Shown here in pieces: positions 25,244 to 33,909 of a DNA stretch of 50,263 nt. Both the position numbers and the translations under genes were made by a program. The notes under the pieces were generated by a model. That model was not told where the DNA came from. It saw only the letters and a list, made by a program, of their open reading frames with translations, and searched no databases. This stretch comes from an uncultured Clostridia bacterium. GTDB taxonomy: Bacteria > Bacillota > Clostridia > Oscillospirales > Acutalibacteraceae. How positions within the stretch are numbered: position 1 is the first letter of the stretch; each line of letters opens with the position of its first letter. The DNA lies in the NCBI GenBank assembly GCA_947627055.1, contig CANQUS010000012.1:1-50263 (forward strand). Reading direction: 5' to 3'.

Positions 25244-25942
25244 GTGAACGGCAAAAGCTGTATTATGATAATTTCTGTTATCAGAACCGTACTTTTATAT
25301 ATCGTTATAATACTCGCCATAAGAATAATGGGAAAACGCCAGATAGGTGAGCTTCAAACAAGCGAACTTGTTGTCACACTGCTTATTTCAGATATTGCCG
25401 CAATACCTATGCAGGATACGGAGCAAAGCCTATTGAGCGGTATCGTACCTATTCTCATTTTGATCGCCTGTGAGATAGTTATATCCGTACTGATGATGAA
25501 GCGCGCAGGCTTTCGCAGGCTAATATGCGGAAAACCGGTAATTATAATTTCAGACGGAAAAATCGACCAAACAGCAATGTACAGACTTCGCATGAGCACA
25601 GAGGACCTGTCGGAGGAGCTTCGGCAGCAGGGTGTTTTTAATATAGAGGACGTAAGCTTTGCCATAGTCGAAACAAACGGCAAGCTAAGTGTGCTTAAAA
25701 AGCCCGAAAAAGACACTCCGACTGCGGAGGATCTCAGTATAAAAATAGAAGATAAGGGCATCGAGGCTGTAGTTATCAGTGACGGTGAGATCTCGAAGTA
25801 TTCGCTCAAGGTATGCCGGCTTGACAGAGAATGGGTCTTTAAGCAATTAAAAAAGGAAAACGTCGATATAAAGGACGTTTTCCTCATGATCGCCAACAGA
25901 AACGGCGAATATAAAATCATAGAAAAGGAGCGAACGGGTTGA
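25244..25942 (+). CDS. DUF421 (YetF-like) membrane protein
   Basis: Up to 232 residues with three N-terminal membrane helices followed by two DUF421 soluble repeats. The core motif is IRIMGKRQIGELQTSELVVTLLISDIAAIPMQD, with two YRLRMSTEDLSEELRQQG and YSLKVCRLDREWVFKQLKKE segments. The start is uncertain: a GTG at 25244 or an ATG at 25265 (MIISVIRTVLL) are both in frame, and neither has a strong ribosome site. YetF-type proteins in Bacillus spores sit in the inner membrane and affect wet-heat resistance and germination, which fits the divergent ger operon. It overlaps the DUF4363 gene by 4 bases. Confidence 0.85.
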   Translation: MNGKSCIMIISVIRTVLLYIVIILAIRIMGKRQIGELQTSELVVTLLISDIAAIPMQDTEQSLLSGIVPILILIACEIVISVLMMKRAGFRRLICGKPVIIISDGKIDQTAMYRLRMSTEDLSEELRQQGVFNIEDVSFAIVETNGKLSVLKKPEKDTPTAEDLSIKIEDKGIEAVVISDGEISKYSLKVCRLDREWVFKQLKKENVDIKDVFLMIANRNGEYKIIEKERTG

Positions 25943-26319
25943 AGCGTTTGATAATTGCAGTTATTCTAATTATTATTGTCGCGGGACTCTGTACTATCGA
26001 GTATTTCCTCAACACGGGAGAATCAAGCAGTGCATCAGAAGCACTTATAAAGGCGCAGTCTCTCCTTAGGGACGGCAAAACAGACGAAGCCACGGAAACA
26101 ATGCAAAAGCTGCGCGAGAATTGGGACAGCAACGTAGAATCAATACTTATTTTCGTTTCACACGGAAAGCCCGACGCAATTTGCGAAAGTCTTGCCGTAG
26201 CCGAAAGCTATCTCAAAAGCAGGGAGTTTCCGGAGTTTTACGCCGAATGTCAGAGGGCTGAAAACGAGCTTAAACACTTCAGTGAGTTAGAGATCCCTAC
26301 ATTTAATAATATTCTTTAA
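25939..26319 (+). CDS. DUF4363 family protein
   Basis: A 126-residue protein from a TTG start that overlaps the DUF421 stop (TTGA). One N-terminal membrane anchor (IIAVILIIIVAGLCTIEYFL) is followed by a helical extracytoplasmic domain. DUF4363 proteins commonly follow DUF421 genes in Clostridia. The function is unknown; co-translation suggests a complex with the DUF421 protein. The stop lies one base from the stop of the convergent Cys-rich gene. Confidence 0.8.
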   Translation: MKRLIIAVILIIIVAGLCTIEYFLNTGESSSASEALIKAQSLLRDGKTDEATETMQKLRENWDSNVESILIFVSHGKPDAICESLAVAESYLKSREFPEFYAECQRAENELKHFSELEIPTFNNIL

Positions 26320-26320
26320 C

Positions 26321-26506
26321 TTATTTTTTATGCTCTTTGATTTTACATGAGCAGGATCGCTTTTCAGAATTTTGGCATAAACCGCATTGTTCACAATTTT
26401 TAGAGCATTTTGAGCAGCAGCCGCTTTTGGGAGGCTTGATAAATCTGTATATCATAAGCGCAACGAGGAAAATCCCGAGCGCGGCTATAATAATATCGGC
26501 TAACAA
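26321..26506 (-). CDS. FeoB-associated Cys-rich membrane protein
   Basis: A 61-residue protein from a TTG start with an AAGGAG site. One membrane helix (IIIAALGIFLVALMIYRFI) is followed by a Cys-rich tail with CCSKCSKNCEQC, CQNS and CSCK. Small proteins of this shape are common near feoB in Firmicutes and are called FeoB-associated Cys-rich membrane proteins. Here it lies on the same strand as feoAB but is separated from it by an ABC transporter pair. The role is not known; metal handling is inferred. Confidence 0.72.
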   Translation of the reverse strand: MLADIIIAALGIFLVALMIYRFIKPPKSGCCSKCSKNCEQCGLCQNSEKRSCSCKIKEHKK

Positions 26507-26581
26507 TTCTATTCTCCTTTTTCAAGACAGTTCATCACAAATACCGCCATGCGTGATCTGTACGGTATCTCCTTAACAAAT

Positions 26582-27289
26582 TCATGTAAATGCGGACCTG
26601 ACATTCCATTTTCTGCTATATGATATGTATGCAAACACATACATGACCGCCGACTCTATGACAAACCCTATTATAATTTTTAATATAAACGTATTTTCGA
26701 CTGTTTTTGTACCTAACGAAAGACATTGAAACAACGGATACCACTCCAAAAAGCTTTCAGCGTCGGACAAATCAAGTTCTCCCGTCGAGTACAGCATCGC
26801 GGGAAGCATTTCAATCAAAAAACGTGCAAACGGAAGCGCCGCACCCTCGGCGGTTTTAAATATCAAGCTCACAAAAACAGTAAAGAATAATAATCTTAAT
26901 ATAATTATCAACACAAGCAGTATAAAATACAGATTATCGCCATTATCAAAAATCATAAGCAAAACAGATAGCGGTATATAATAAAACACAAATATCAGCG
27001 ACGTATATACAACTATTCTGCTTATAATTATTGAATGAGCGGAAGCTCCGTCCATAATTTCGTAACAGGCGGTGCGGCTTTTGTAGTGTCTGCCGATAGA
27101 TATGCCGACTGAAATAAGAGCAAACATTATGCCCGTAGGAATGCCTGACGCAAATACTTGACGGTTTATAATAAAACCATTCTGCATAAACGGAAAAAGC
27201 ACACCTAATAAAGACAAACCTATGACATAAATTAGACAGTGGCTTGAATGTATCAATCTGTAAAATTCAGCCCTTATCAGCTTTTTCAT
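26582..27289 (-). CDS. ABC transporter permease
   Basis: A 235-residue protein with six predicted membrane helices and an ABC-2 type start (MKKLIRAEFYRLIHSSHCLIYVIG). It overlaps the upstream ATPase gene by 23 bases, so they form one exporter. ABC-2 permeases of this size, paired with BcrA-like ATPases, export peptides or toxic compounds, but the substrate cannot be told here. No regulator or peptide gene lies next to it. Confidence 0.82.
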   Translation of the reverse strand: MKKLIRAEFYRLIHSSHCLIYVIGLSLLGVLFPFMQNGFIINRQVFASGIPTGIMFALISVGISIGRHYKSRTACYEIMDGASAHSIIISRIVVYTSLIFVFYYIPLSVLLMIFDNGDNLYFILLVLIIILRLLFFTVFVSLIFKTAEGAALPFARFLIEMLPAMLYSTGELDLSDAESFLEWYPLFQCLSLGTKTVENTFILKIIIGFVIESAVMYVFAYISYSRKWNVRSAFT

Positions 27290-28196
27290 TCATATCCGCC
27301 ACCTTTTTAAGATAATACTCCTCAAGGCTTTGACCTTCCTCGTATAATAGTGTGATTATCAAGCCGCTGTCCGTTACAGCTTTTGAGATTCTTTCAATGT
27401 TATCTATTTGCTCAAATATATGTATTATATCCCCATGACATACGCTGAAATCCCTGATGGCGAGCCTGTCTTTCAAAACTTCCGCTGTACGGTTTATATC
27501 ATTTGTTCTCAAACTGATAAAATTACGGCATCTTACCCGCAATTCTTCAGCGCTCAGACTTTCTATTACTTTCCCATGATTTATGAAAGTGAAATCGGTA
27601 CAAAGCTCCGAAAGCTCTGAAAGCAAATGACTTGAAATGAGGATCGTGGCTTTGCTTTCCTCTACAAGTCTTTTCAGCATCGCTCTTACATCTGAAATGC
27701 CCTCCGGATCAAGACCGTTTACAGGCTCATCAAGGACTAATATCTCAGGCTTCGCAAGCAAAGCCATAGCTATTCCAAGCCTTTGGCGCATACCGAGAGA
27801 AAATTTCCTGCATTTCTTTTTTCCCGTATTCTCAAGCCCTACAAGCTCAAGCACCTCATCAATGCGTCCCATATCAGGATAGCCCTTTACATACCTCAGA
27901 TATGCCAGATTATCATAAGCTGTCATCTCGTAGTCAATAATTGGTGCTTCTATCATAAAGCTCATCTTAGAACGACAAGCATCAATAGGTTCTCTTCCGC
28001 TGAAAAAAGAAATTTCTCCACTGTCTGCACGGGTCAATCCCGCCAATATCTTCATTATCGTTGTTTTTCCCGCACCATTCGGACCTATCAGCCCGCAAAT
28101 ATGCCCTTTTTCAACAAGCAGATTAAAATTATCTACTACGGTTGTTTTTCTATATGCTTTTGTTATTCCCTTTATTTCTATAACAGTCTGCCCCAT
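27267..28196 (-). CDS. ABC transporter ATP-binding protein
   Basis: A 309-residue ATPase from the ATG at 28196, which has an AAAGGA site (a TTG at 28223 is also in frame). Walker A LIGPNGAGKTTIMK, signature FSLGMRQRLGIAMA, Walker B ILVLDEPVNGLDPEG, H-loop SSHLL. The 80-residue tail after residue 220 is typical of BcrA/CcmA-type exporters. It forms a transporter with the permease downstream. Confidence 0.9.
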   Translation of the reverse strand: MGQTVIEIKGITKAYRKTTVVDNFNLLVEKGHICGLIGPNGAGKTTIMKILAGLTRADSGEISFFSGREPIDACRSKMSFMIEAPIIDYEMTAYDNLAYLRYVKGYPDMGRIDEVLELVGLENTGKKKCRKFSLGMRQRLGIAMALLAKPEILVLDEPVNGLDPEGISDVRAMLKRLVEESKATILISSHLLSELSELCTDFTFINHGKVIESLSAEELRVRCRNFISLRTNDINRTAEVLKDRLAIRDFSVCHGDIIHIFEQIDNIERISKAVTDSGLIITLLYEEGQSLEEYYLKKVADMNEKADKG

Positions 28197-28355
28197 AAAA
28201 GCAATTCCTTTCATATCTATCAATACGTTCGGAACACTAAAAAATTCAAGCTTATCACAAGTATAATTACATATATTATTTAAGTCAAGAAAAAAGTTCC
28301 GCCCTCATGTCAAGAACGAAACCTTATAAAAAAGCAAAATGAACATTTACCTTCG

Positions 28356-30413
28356 TCAGAATAAACGACCGATAAGCGTACCAAATTGGAAGATAAACGC
28401 TGAAGCAAACCATGCCGCAAAAAGCTGATATACTACCGAGATAAGAGTCCATTTTGCGCTCTGCATCTCTCTGCGGATCGTCGAAAGTGCCGCGATACAC
28501 GGTGTATAAAGCAGCACGAACACAAGAAACGAAAACGCCGAGAGAGATGTAAAGCCCGCGGCTATCGCGTCAGCTCCACCATATAATATCATCATGGTGC
28601 TTACGACAGATTCCTTCGCGGCTATACCCGTCAGAAGCGAAACGGCGGCGCGCCAATCTCCGAAGCCGCACAGTGTGAATACAGGCGCGATAAACGTTCC
28701 GATAGTGGCAAGCATACTTTCGGAGCTGTCGTCGATAAAGTGCAGTGAGAAGTCAAAGGACTCGAGGAACCATATGATAACGGTAGCGCCGAGCAGGACT
28801 GTTCCCGCCTTAGTAAGGAAGTCCTTAAGCCTTTCCCAGACGTGCAGCCACAGGCTTTTGAGCGTAGGTAATCTGTATGGCGGCAGTTCCATAACGAACG
28901 GAGCGGATTTTCCCTTGAGGATAGTATTTTTAAATAAAAGCGCGGTCAGTATCGCGGCTATGATACCGATTATATAAATCGCAAAAACAACAAGCGCGCC
29001 GTACTTTGCGAAGAAAATGCTTATTATCAGTAAATAAACAGGCATTTTCGCGCTGCATGACATAAACGGAGTTATCAGTATAGTGAGCCTTTTATCCTTA
29101 ATATTTTCCAGCGTGCGCGTACCCATTATCGCGGGAACAGAGCATCCGAAGCCCATGAGCATAGGAACGAACGCGCGCCCCGAAAGCCCTATTTTCCGTA
29201 GGAGCTTATCCATTATAAACGCCGCTCTCGCCATATAGCCACTGTCCTCAAGGATAGACAGCAATAAAAATAACAGCAATATCTGCGGCAGGAAAGAAAG
29301 CACCGACCCTATACCGGCGATTATACCATCACAGACGAGACTTATCGCCCAATCGGACGCGCCAACGTTCTCAAGCAATTTCAAGATATTATCCGAGAAC
29401 CATGTGTTTATTATATAGTCTACTCCATCGCAAAGGTAGTTTCCCAACGGTCCGAACGTAATGAGAAATATCGCCAGCATTAGAACAAGAAACGTGGGGA
29501 TAGCGGTGAAACGCCCTGTAACTATCCTGTCTATTTTATCGGAAATGGTCACATATCCCTGCTTATCCTTTTTATGTACTGCCTTTTCGCATATAGCACA
29601 AATATATTTATAACGTTGGTCGGCTATGATCATCTCTCTGTCAACATATTTTGTAGTGGGTATTTCATCAATATGGGATTTTATATGCTTTGCCTGACGT
29701 TCTGTAAAGTTAAAGCTCTGCTGCGCTATAGTATCTCCCTCGAAGAGCTTAACGGAGTTCCAGCGTATACTTACAGCATTGTCGTTTTCGACCTCCTCAA
29801 GCACTTCCTCAATATTCAAGAGGGCATTATTGACCTCAGGAGAATAAATATTCTTGACAGTAACAGGTTTATTTTCGGAAACGACCGTGTATGTTTTCTC
29901 CAACAGCTTATCAATTCCCGTATTCCTGCTTGCTGATATTGATACAATTGGTATTGACAGAGATTTTTCAAGAAGCTCAACGTCTATTTTGTCGCCGCGC
30001 TTTTCCAAAAGGTCTATCATATTGAGCGCTATGATCATAGGCTTTCCAAGCTCCGCGAGCTGCGTGGTGAGATACAGGTTCCTTTCTATATTTGTCGCGT
30101 CTATTATATCTATAATAATATCAATATCATCGTTGATAAGGCAGTTTCGGGAAACTATCTCCTCCGGTGTGTATGGGGAGAGAGAATATATCCCCGGCAG
30201 GTCTACAGCCGTCATTCTGCACTGATCAAACTTGATCCTGCCCTCCTTTTTTTCAACGGTAACACCGGGCCAGTTGCCGACATATTGAGAGCTTCCGGTA
30301 AGCTGATTAAAAAGAGTCGTCTTACCGCAGTTGGGATTACCCGCAAGGGCTATCTTTATATCCTTTTTAGCAGTTATTACTTTTTTATGATCTTCTGCTG
30401 TCATCTTTTGCAC
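28356..30413 (-). CDS. feoB: Ferrous iron transport protein B
   Basis: A 685-residue protein from a GTG start with a GGAGGTG site. The N-terminal G domain has GNPNCGKTTLFNQLTG (G1), NWPGVTVEKKEG (G2), DLPGIYSLSPYTPEE (G3) and LNMIDL (G4). The C-terminal part has about ten membrane helices with Cys in GFGCSVPAIMGTRT and FMSCSAKMPVYLL. FeoB takes up Fe2+ using GTP. The size is at the usual lower end for FeoB. Overlaps feoA by 29 bases. Confidence 0.96.
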   Translation of the reverse strand: MQKMTAEDHKKVITAKKDIKIALAGNPNCGKTTLFNQLTGSSQYVGNWPGVTVEKKEGRIKFDQCRMTAVDLPGIYSLSPYTPEEIVSRNCLINDDIDIIIDIIDATNIERNLYLTTQLAELGKPMIIALNMIDLLEKRGDKIDVELLEKSLSIPIVSISASRNTGIDKLLEKTYTVVSENKPVTVKNIYSPEVNNALLNIEEVLEEVENDNAVSIRWNSVKLFEGDTIAQQSFNFTERQAKHIKSHIDEIPTTKYVDREMIIADQRYKYICAICEKAVHKKDKQGYVTISDKIDRIVTGRFTAIPTFLVLMLAIFLITFGPLGNYLCDGVDYIINTWFSDNILKLLENVGASDWAISLVCDGIIAGIGSVLSFLPQILLLFLLLSILEDSGYMARAAFIMDKLLRKIGLSGRAFVPMLMGFGCSVPAIMGTRTLENIKDKRLTILITPFMSCSAKMPVYLLIISIFFAKYGALVVFAIYIIGIIAAILTALLFKNTILKGKSAPFVMELPPYRLPTLKSLWLHVWERLKDFLTKAGTVLLGATVIIWFLESFDFSLHFIDDSSESMLATIGTFIAPVFTLCGFGDWRAAVSLLTGIAAKESVVSTMMILYGGADAIAAGFTSLSAFSFLVFVLLYTPCIAALSTIRREMQSAKWTLISVVYQLFAAWFASAFIFQFGTLIGRLF

Positions 30414-30645
30414 CCTTGTGCACCTCCGAAAGGAATATTTCCTTTGCTTCTGCTTTTCTTATACTCAACTCATAACCCCTGACGTTTATCTCTATCGGAT
30501 CCCCGAACGGCGCTGATTTTCTCATAAACACAATCGCTCCCGGAGTTATGCCCATATCTATTATTCTCCGCCTTATAGCGCCCGAGCTTCCTATGCTGAC
30601 AACTGTACCGTATTCACCCGGTCTGAGCTCCGCAACATTTTTCAT
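30385..30645 (-). CDS. feoA: Ferrous iron transport protein A
   Basis: An 86-residue SH3-like FeoA protein: LRPGEYGTVVSIG, RIIDMGITPGAIVFM and GDPIEINVRGYELSIRKAEA. Usual FeoA length (75-90). First gene of feoAB; the ATG has an AAGGTGATGGAGA site. A palindromic operator candidate lies 20 bases upstream. Confidence 0.93.
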   Translation of the reverse strand: MKNVAELRPGEYGTVVSIGSSGAIRRRIIDMGITPGAIVFMRKSAPFGDPIEINVRGYELSIRKAEAKEIFLSEVHKGAKDDSRRS

Positions 30646-30665
30646 ATCTCCATCACCTTATAAGC

Positions 30666-30683
30666 TGTTAGCAAATGCTAACA
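30666..30683 (-). promoter_or_regulatory. Palindromic operator candidate upstream of feoA
   Basis: TGTTAGCA-AA-TGCTAACA is an 18-base perfect palindrome (8-bp arms, 2-base centre). It resembles sites of DtxR/IdeR-family iron repressors, which carry TTAG...CTAA arms. It lies between the presumed promoter and the ribosome site, where a repressor would block transcription. The remaining gene-free sequence 30684-30886 shows nothing further I can name. Confidence 0.55.
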
Positions 30684-30886
30684 AACATATTCAAAACAGG
30701 CCGCTGCTATGCGTTTCCTAAAAAATTTTACTTCAGTTCACGCCTGCAACAGCCATATCGACTTAATATAAATATGATAGCACCGAGCATTATATACATA
30801 ATTATTTTTTAGAATAATAATATTCAAACTTAAACTTCCATGACCTATTCTACCAATATATTATAGATCACCTTACTAAAATACAA

Positions 30887-31552
30887 CTATTTTTTAACAG
30901 CAGTCCATAGCCTTTCTATGGTCTTTTGCGAATCATCGCCGCAGATTATAACTATCTCATCATTGGAACGCACGGTAGTATCACCTCGAGGGATATACAG
31001 CTTCTCATCGCGCACAACTGAAACGATCAGTGACGATGGGGGCATTTTAATATCCTTGATAGCATAGCCGTCAAGAGCGGAATTTTCAGGCAGAGTAAAG
31101 GACATTATGGCAGCTCTTCCCTTATTTAGTGTGATCAAAAGCTGCGCTCCCGCATTAACTACCTCCTGCTCGATCATCCTTGTTATTATTTCTGTACTGC
31201 TCACAACAATATCAATATCCATGCGCCGCATGGCTTCAAGGTTTCGTGGGTTATTCGCGCGGGCAATGACCTTTTTTATAGACAACTCGTTTTTAGCGAG
31301 CTGAGCGGCGACTATATTATCCTGATCGCGGCCTGTAACAGCGATAAAGCAATCAGCATCTCCTGTATCAATATCGTGGAGAGTTTCTATATGTGTAGCG
31401 TCACCGCATATAACCTCTATACCAAGCTCGTTTGCAAGCTTTTTGCAGGCTGTTTTTGATCTTTCTATCACTGTTACATCGTAGCGTCTGTCGATAAGAT
31501 TGTTGGCTAAATTATAGCCGAGTCTTCCGCCTCCTGCTATTATTACCTTCAT
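30887..31552 (-). CDS. TrkA-family potassium uptake regulator
   Basis: A 221-residue protein with an RCK N-terminal Rossmann domain (KVIIAGGGRLGYNLANNLIDRRYDVTVIE, GxGxxG pattern) and an RCK C-terminal domain (about 140-221) ending with VIICGDDSQ. Such subunits gate K+ channels and transporters by binding NAD(H) or nucleotides. A second, related gene lies 45 bases upstream, but no TrkH/KtrB membrane subunit is in the window. It is the last gene of a minus-strand run from lrp. Confidence 0.85.
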   Translation of the reverse strand: MKVIIAGGGRLGYNLANNLIDRRYDVTVIERSKTACKKLANELGIEVICGDATHIETLHDIDTGDADCFIAVTGRDQDNIVAAQLAKNELSIKKVIARANNPRNLEAMRRMDIDIVVSSTEIITRMIEQEVVNAGAQLLITLNKGRAAIMSFTLPENSALDGYAIKDIKMPPSSLIVSVVRDEKLYIPRGDTTVRSNDEIVIICGDDSQKTIERLWTAVKK

Positions 31553-31597
31553 ATTACAATTACCTTTCAGAATTTATATTGAACATATACTAAAGCT

Positions 31598-32221
31598 TTA
31601 AGTTCCCATGCTGATGAAGAGTGCGCTGTCACCCTGTTCGATTTTAAAATCCTTAATTGAGTCATAGATGATCGTTTCGCCGTTGCTCCGCTTTACGCCG
31701 AACAGCTTTGCACCCATTGTAAGCGGCAGCTCGGAGACATGTCTGCCGACATATTTATCCTCAATACGGATAGTATCTATAATAAAGGTTGAATCGTCAG
31801 AGGTTGTGACATTGTCTCCGATGCCCATGATTGCGGCATACATAGCATTCGCTGACAAATTTGTCTGGCAAAGTGTCCTCAGCCCGAATTTCTTTTTAAA
31901 TACATTTTCGCGAGAGGAATCGGTTATACGGGCGATAACATTTTCTACACCAAAAAATTTCTTTACTATCTGTGATACGGTTATATTCAGATTATCATCT
32001 GAGGTCACTACCGCGACCGCGTCACAGCTTTCAACGCCCGCGTCACGCAAAACATCCATATCCATAGCAACGCCGGTAACAAAAATACCGTCAAAATCCT
32101 CTCCGAGCAAATGAATGCTGTCGGGATTATCATCAACTACAGAAACATCATGACCATGTTTGTCAAACTTATTCGCAAGAGCCGAGCCAAGATGCCCACA
32201 TCCGATTATGAGAATATTCAT
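31598..32221 (-). CDS. TrkA-family protein (second copy)
   Basis: A 207-residue RCK protein starting MNILIIGCGHLGSALANKFDKHGHDVSVVDD, with the canonical GxGxxG and acidic end of strand 2, and an RCK_C domain with VGRHVSELPLTMGAKLFGVKR. It shares the plan of the downstream gene; the pair is probably a heteromeric regulatory ring. Located 29 bases after the HAD gene. Confidence 0.85.
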   Translation of the reverse strand: MNILIIGCGHLGSALANKFDKHGHDVSVVDDNPDSIHLLGEDFDGIFVTGVAMDMDVLRDAGVESCDAVAVVTSDDNLNITVSQIVKKFFGVENVIARITDSSRENVFKKKFGLRTLCQTNLSANAMYAAIMGIGDNVTTSDDSTFIIDTIRIEDKYVGRHVSELPLTMGAKLFGVKRSNGETIIYDSIKDFKIEQGDSALFISMGT

Positions 32222-32250
32222 AGCTTAAATCCTCCAAAGAATTTAAAACT

Positions 32251-32976
32251 TTATTTCAGCAATATTTTCTTAACTTTTTTTAGTTTACCGTCCATTACCG
32301 CATAATCCGCGAGAAGCTCACCTTGTATTTCAGGCGAGATATTTGTATGCAAATATAACGAAGCAAGCCCTGCTTCATGCGCTCCTCTTATATCGGTATT
32401 GTAGTCGTTGCCTATCATGATCGTTTCCGACTTTTTAAGTTTATATCTCTTGATAATAGTGTTATAGAACTTAACATCGGGCTTTTTGCAGCCCTCATCT
32501 GAGGAAATAACTATACCGTCGAACTCGTCATATATACCCAAAAGGCGAAGCTCCGGCTCGGTAAACGAGCGCTGCGCGTTGGTAAGAAGATAGACCCTTC
32601 CCCCTGCTTCTTTTAAAGAATGCAGCAGATCAAGCGCACCGTCATACAGCTTAATATATTTAAGCGACACAGCGCGGAACGCCGCCGCCAAAAACATCGC
32701 AAGCTCGTCGCTACACTCCGCGCCCTTTTCTGTGAGCAGGCTGCGAAACACATTCAAAAGCTGCGGTTCAGGATCGCTTGAATACTTATCTTTCGCAACG
32801 GCAAGCTTTTCTTTCTCACAAAGCTCGGCATATTTGTGTTTAAGCTCTTTTGTTTCATACTTTGCGCCATACATAGCGAGAAGGTTTTTAAAGCTTTTCC
32901 AAAGACTCTTCTTGTCCTCATCGGTATGAATGTCAACCAATGTTCCGTACAGATCAAAAAGATAATTCTTATACAT
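32251..32976 (-). CDS. HAD-family hydrolase (YjjG-like)
   Basis: A 241-residue protein from the ATG at 32976 with a GGGAG site. The motif-I stretch YLFDLYGTLVDIHTD carries the catalytic DxY/G-T pattern (first Asp the nucleophile). LLTNAQRSF is motif II, SDEGCKKPD motif III and MIGNDYNTDIRGAHEAG motif IV. Similar to YjjG noncanonical pyrimidine nucleotidases and other broad-specificity HAD phosphatases. Substrate unknown. It sits 29 bases after ispE. Confidence 0.85.
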   Translation of the reverse strand: MYKNYLFDLYGTLVDIHTDEDKKSLWKSFKNLLAMYGAKYETKELKHKYAELCEKEKLAVAKDKYSSDPEPQLLNVFRSLLTEKGAECSDELAMFLAAAFRAVSLKYIKLYDGALDLLHSLKEAGGRVYLLTNAQRSFTEPELRLLGIYDEFDGIVISSDEGCKKPDVKFYNTIIKRYKLKKSETIMIGNDYNTDIRGAHEAGLASLYLHTNISPEIQGELLADYAVMDGKLKKVKKILLK

Positions 32977-33005
32977 AAATAAGACTCCCATATAAATTAT
33001 TCACT

Positions 33006-33869
33006 TCACCGTGTTATCTCTGAAACAGGCTCCGCAGTGAATACATCATCGTACTGCTCCTCAAGTCTCCGTGCGCAGTCGTCACGATCATTATCATTTT
33101 CAAAAATACCAAATACAGCCGAGCCGCTGCCTGTCATAGCGGCACCGATAGCTCCGCACTTGTGCATAAACGACTTTATTGCTTCGATCTCCGGCAGATC
33201 ATTGACAGCCTCAAATTTGTTATACAGGTTCTTGGCGATGTTCTTGATATTTCCCTCACAGATAGCCTCGGTTATCATATCCATGCCCTTGACAGCTTCA
33301 AATTCAGGTAAATCGGATCTCTCGTAAGCCTCCTTAGTAGAAACTCCGATCTTTGGCTTTACTATAACAAAATAGCATTCCGGCAGATCCGGGAGAGGAC
33401 TGAGTATAGTTCCGATTCCTCCGGCAGTCATAGTCCCTCCGTAAACGCAAAACGGGACGTCCGCACCGACATCAGCTCCTATATCCGCAAGCTCCTTTTT
33501 TGACAGATCTGTATCAAAAATCTTGTTCATCGCTAGGAGCACGGCCGCGGCGTCGGTGCTTCCTCCCGCCAAACCTGCCTCCATGGGAATATTCTTTTTT
33601 ATTTTTATTTCTACGCCCTTATCTTCAATATTTGTTTCCTTTAAAAACAGCTTTGCTGCCTTATAAGCAGAGTTGTCCTCTCCGAGAGGAACTTTTTCAT
33701 CAGAGCATAAAACAGAAATTTCTCCGTTGTTCGTATCTGAAACCGTCACCTCGTCATAAAGGCTAATAGATTGAAGAACCATAGAAACTATATGATAACC
33801 ATCGTTTCTCTTTCCTCTTATGTCAAGAAAAAGATTGACCTTCGCGGGAGCGTTAACATTTACTCGCAT
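33006..33869 (-). CDS. ispE: 4-diphosphocytidyl-2-C-methyl-D-erythritol kinase
   Basis: A 287-residue GHMP kinase. The start MRVNVNAPAKVNLFLDIRGKRNDGYH is characteristic of IspE; the ATP-binding motif is PMEAGLAGGSTDAAAVL; the C-terminal motif is MTGSGSAVFGIF. It phosphorylates CDP-methylerythritol in the MEP pathway to isoprenoid precursors. Usual length. It lies in the same direction as lrp-aminotransferase upstream and the HAD gene downstream. Confidence 0.95.
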   Translation of the reverse strand: MRVNVNAPAKVNLFLDIRGKRNDGYHIVSMVLQSISLYDEVTVSDTNNGEISVLCSDEKVPLGEDNSAYKAAKLFLKETNIEDKGVEIKIKKNIPMEAGLAGGSTDAAAVLLAMNKIFDTDLSKKELADIGADVGADVPFCVYGGTMTAGGIGTILSPLPDLPECYFVIVKPKIGVSTKEAYERSDLPEFEAVKGMDMITEAICEGNIKNIAKNLYNKFEAVNDLPEIEAIKSFMHKCGAIGAAMTGSGSAVFGIFENDNDRDDCARRLEEQYDDVFTAEPVSEITR

Positions 33870-33909
33870 ATTTCAGCTACATCCTTTCACACGTTGCCGG
33901 CAGACGCCA

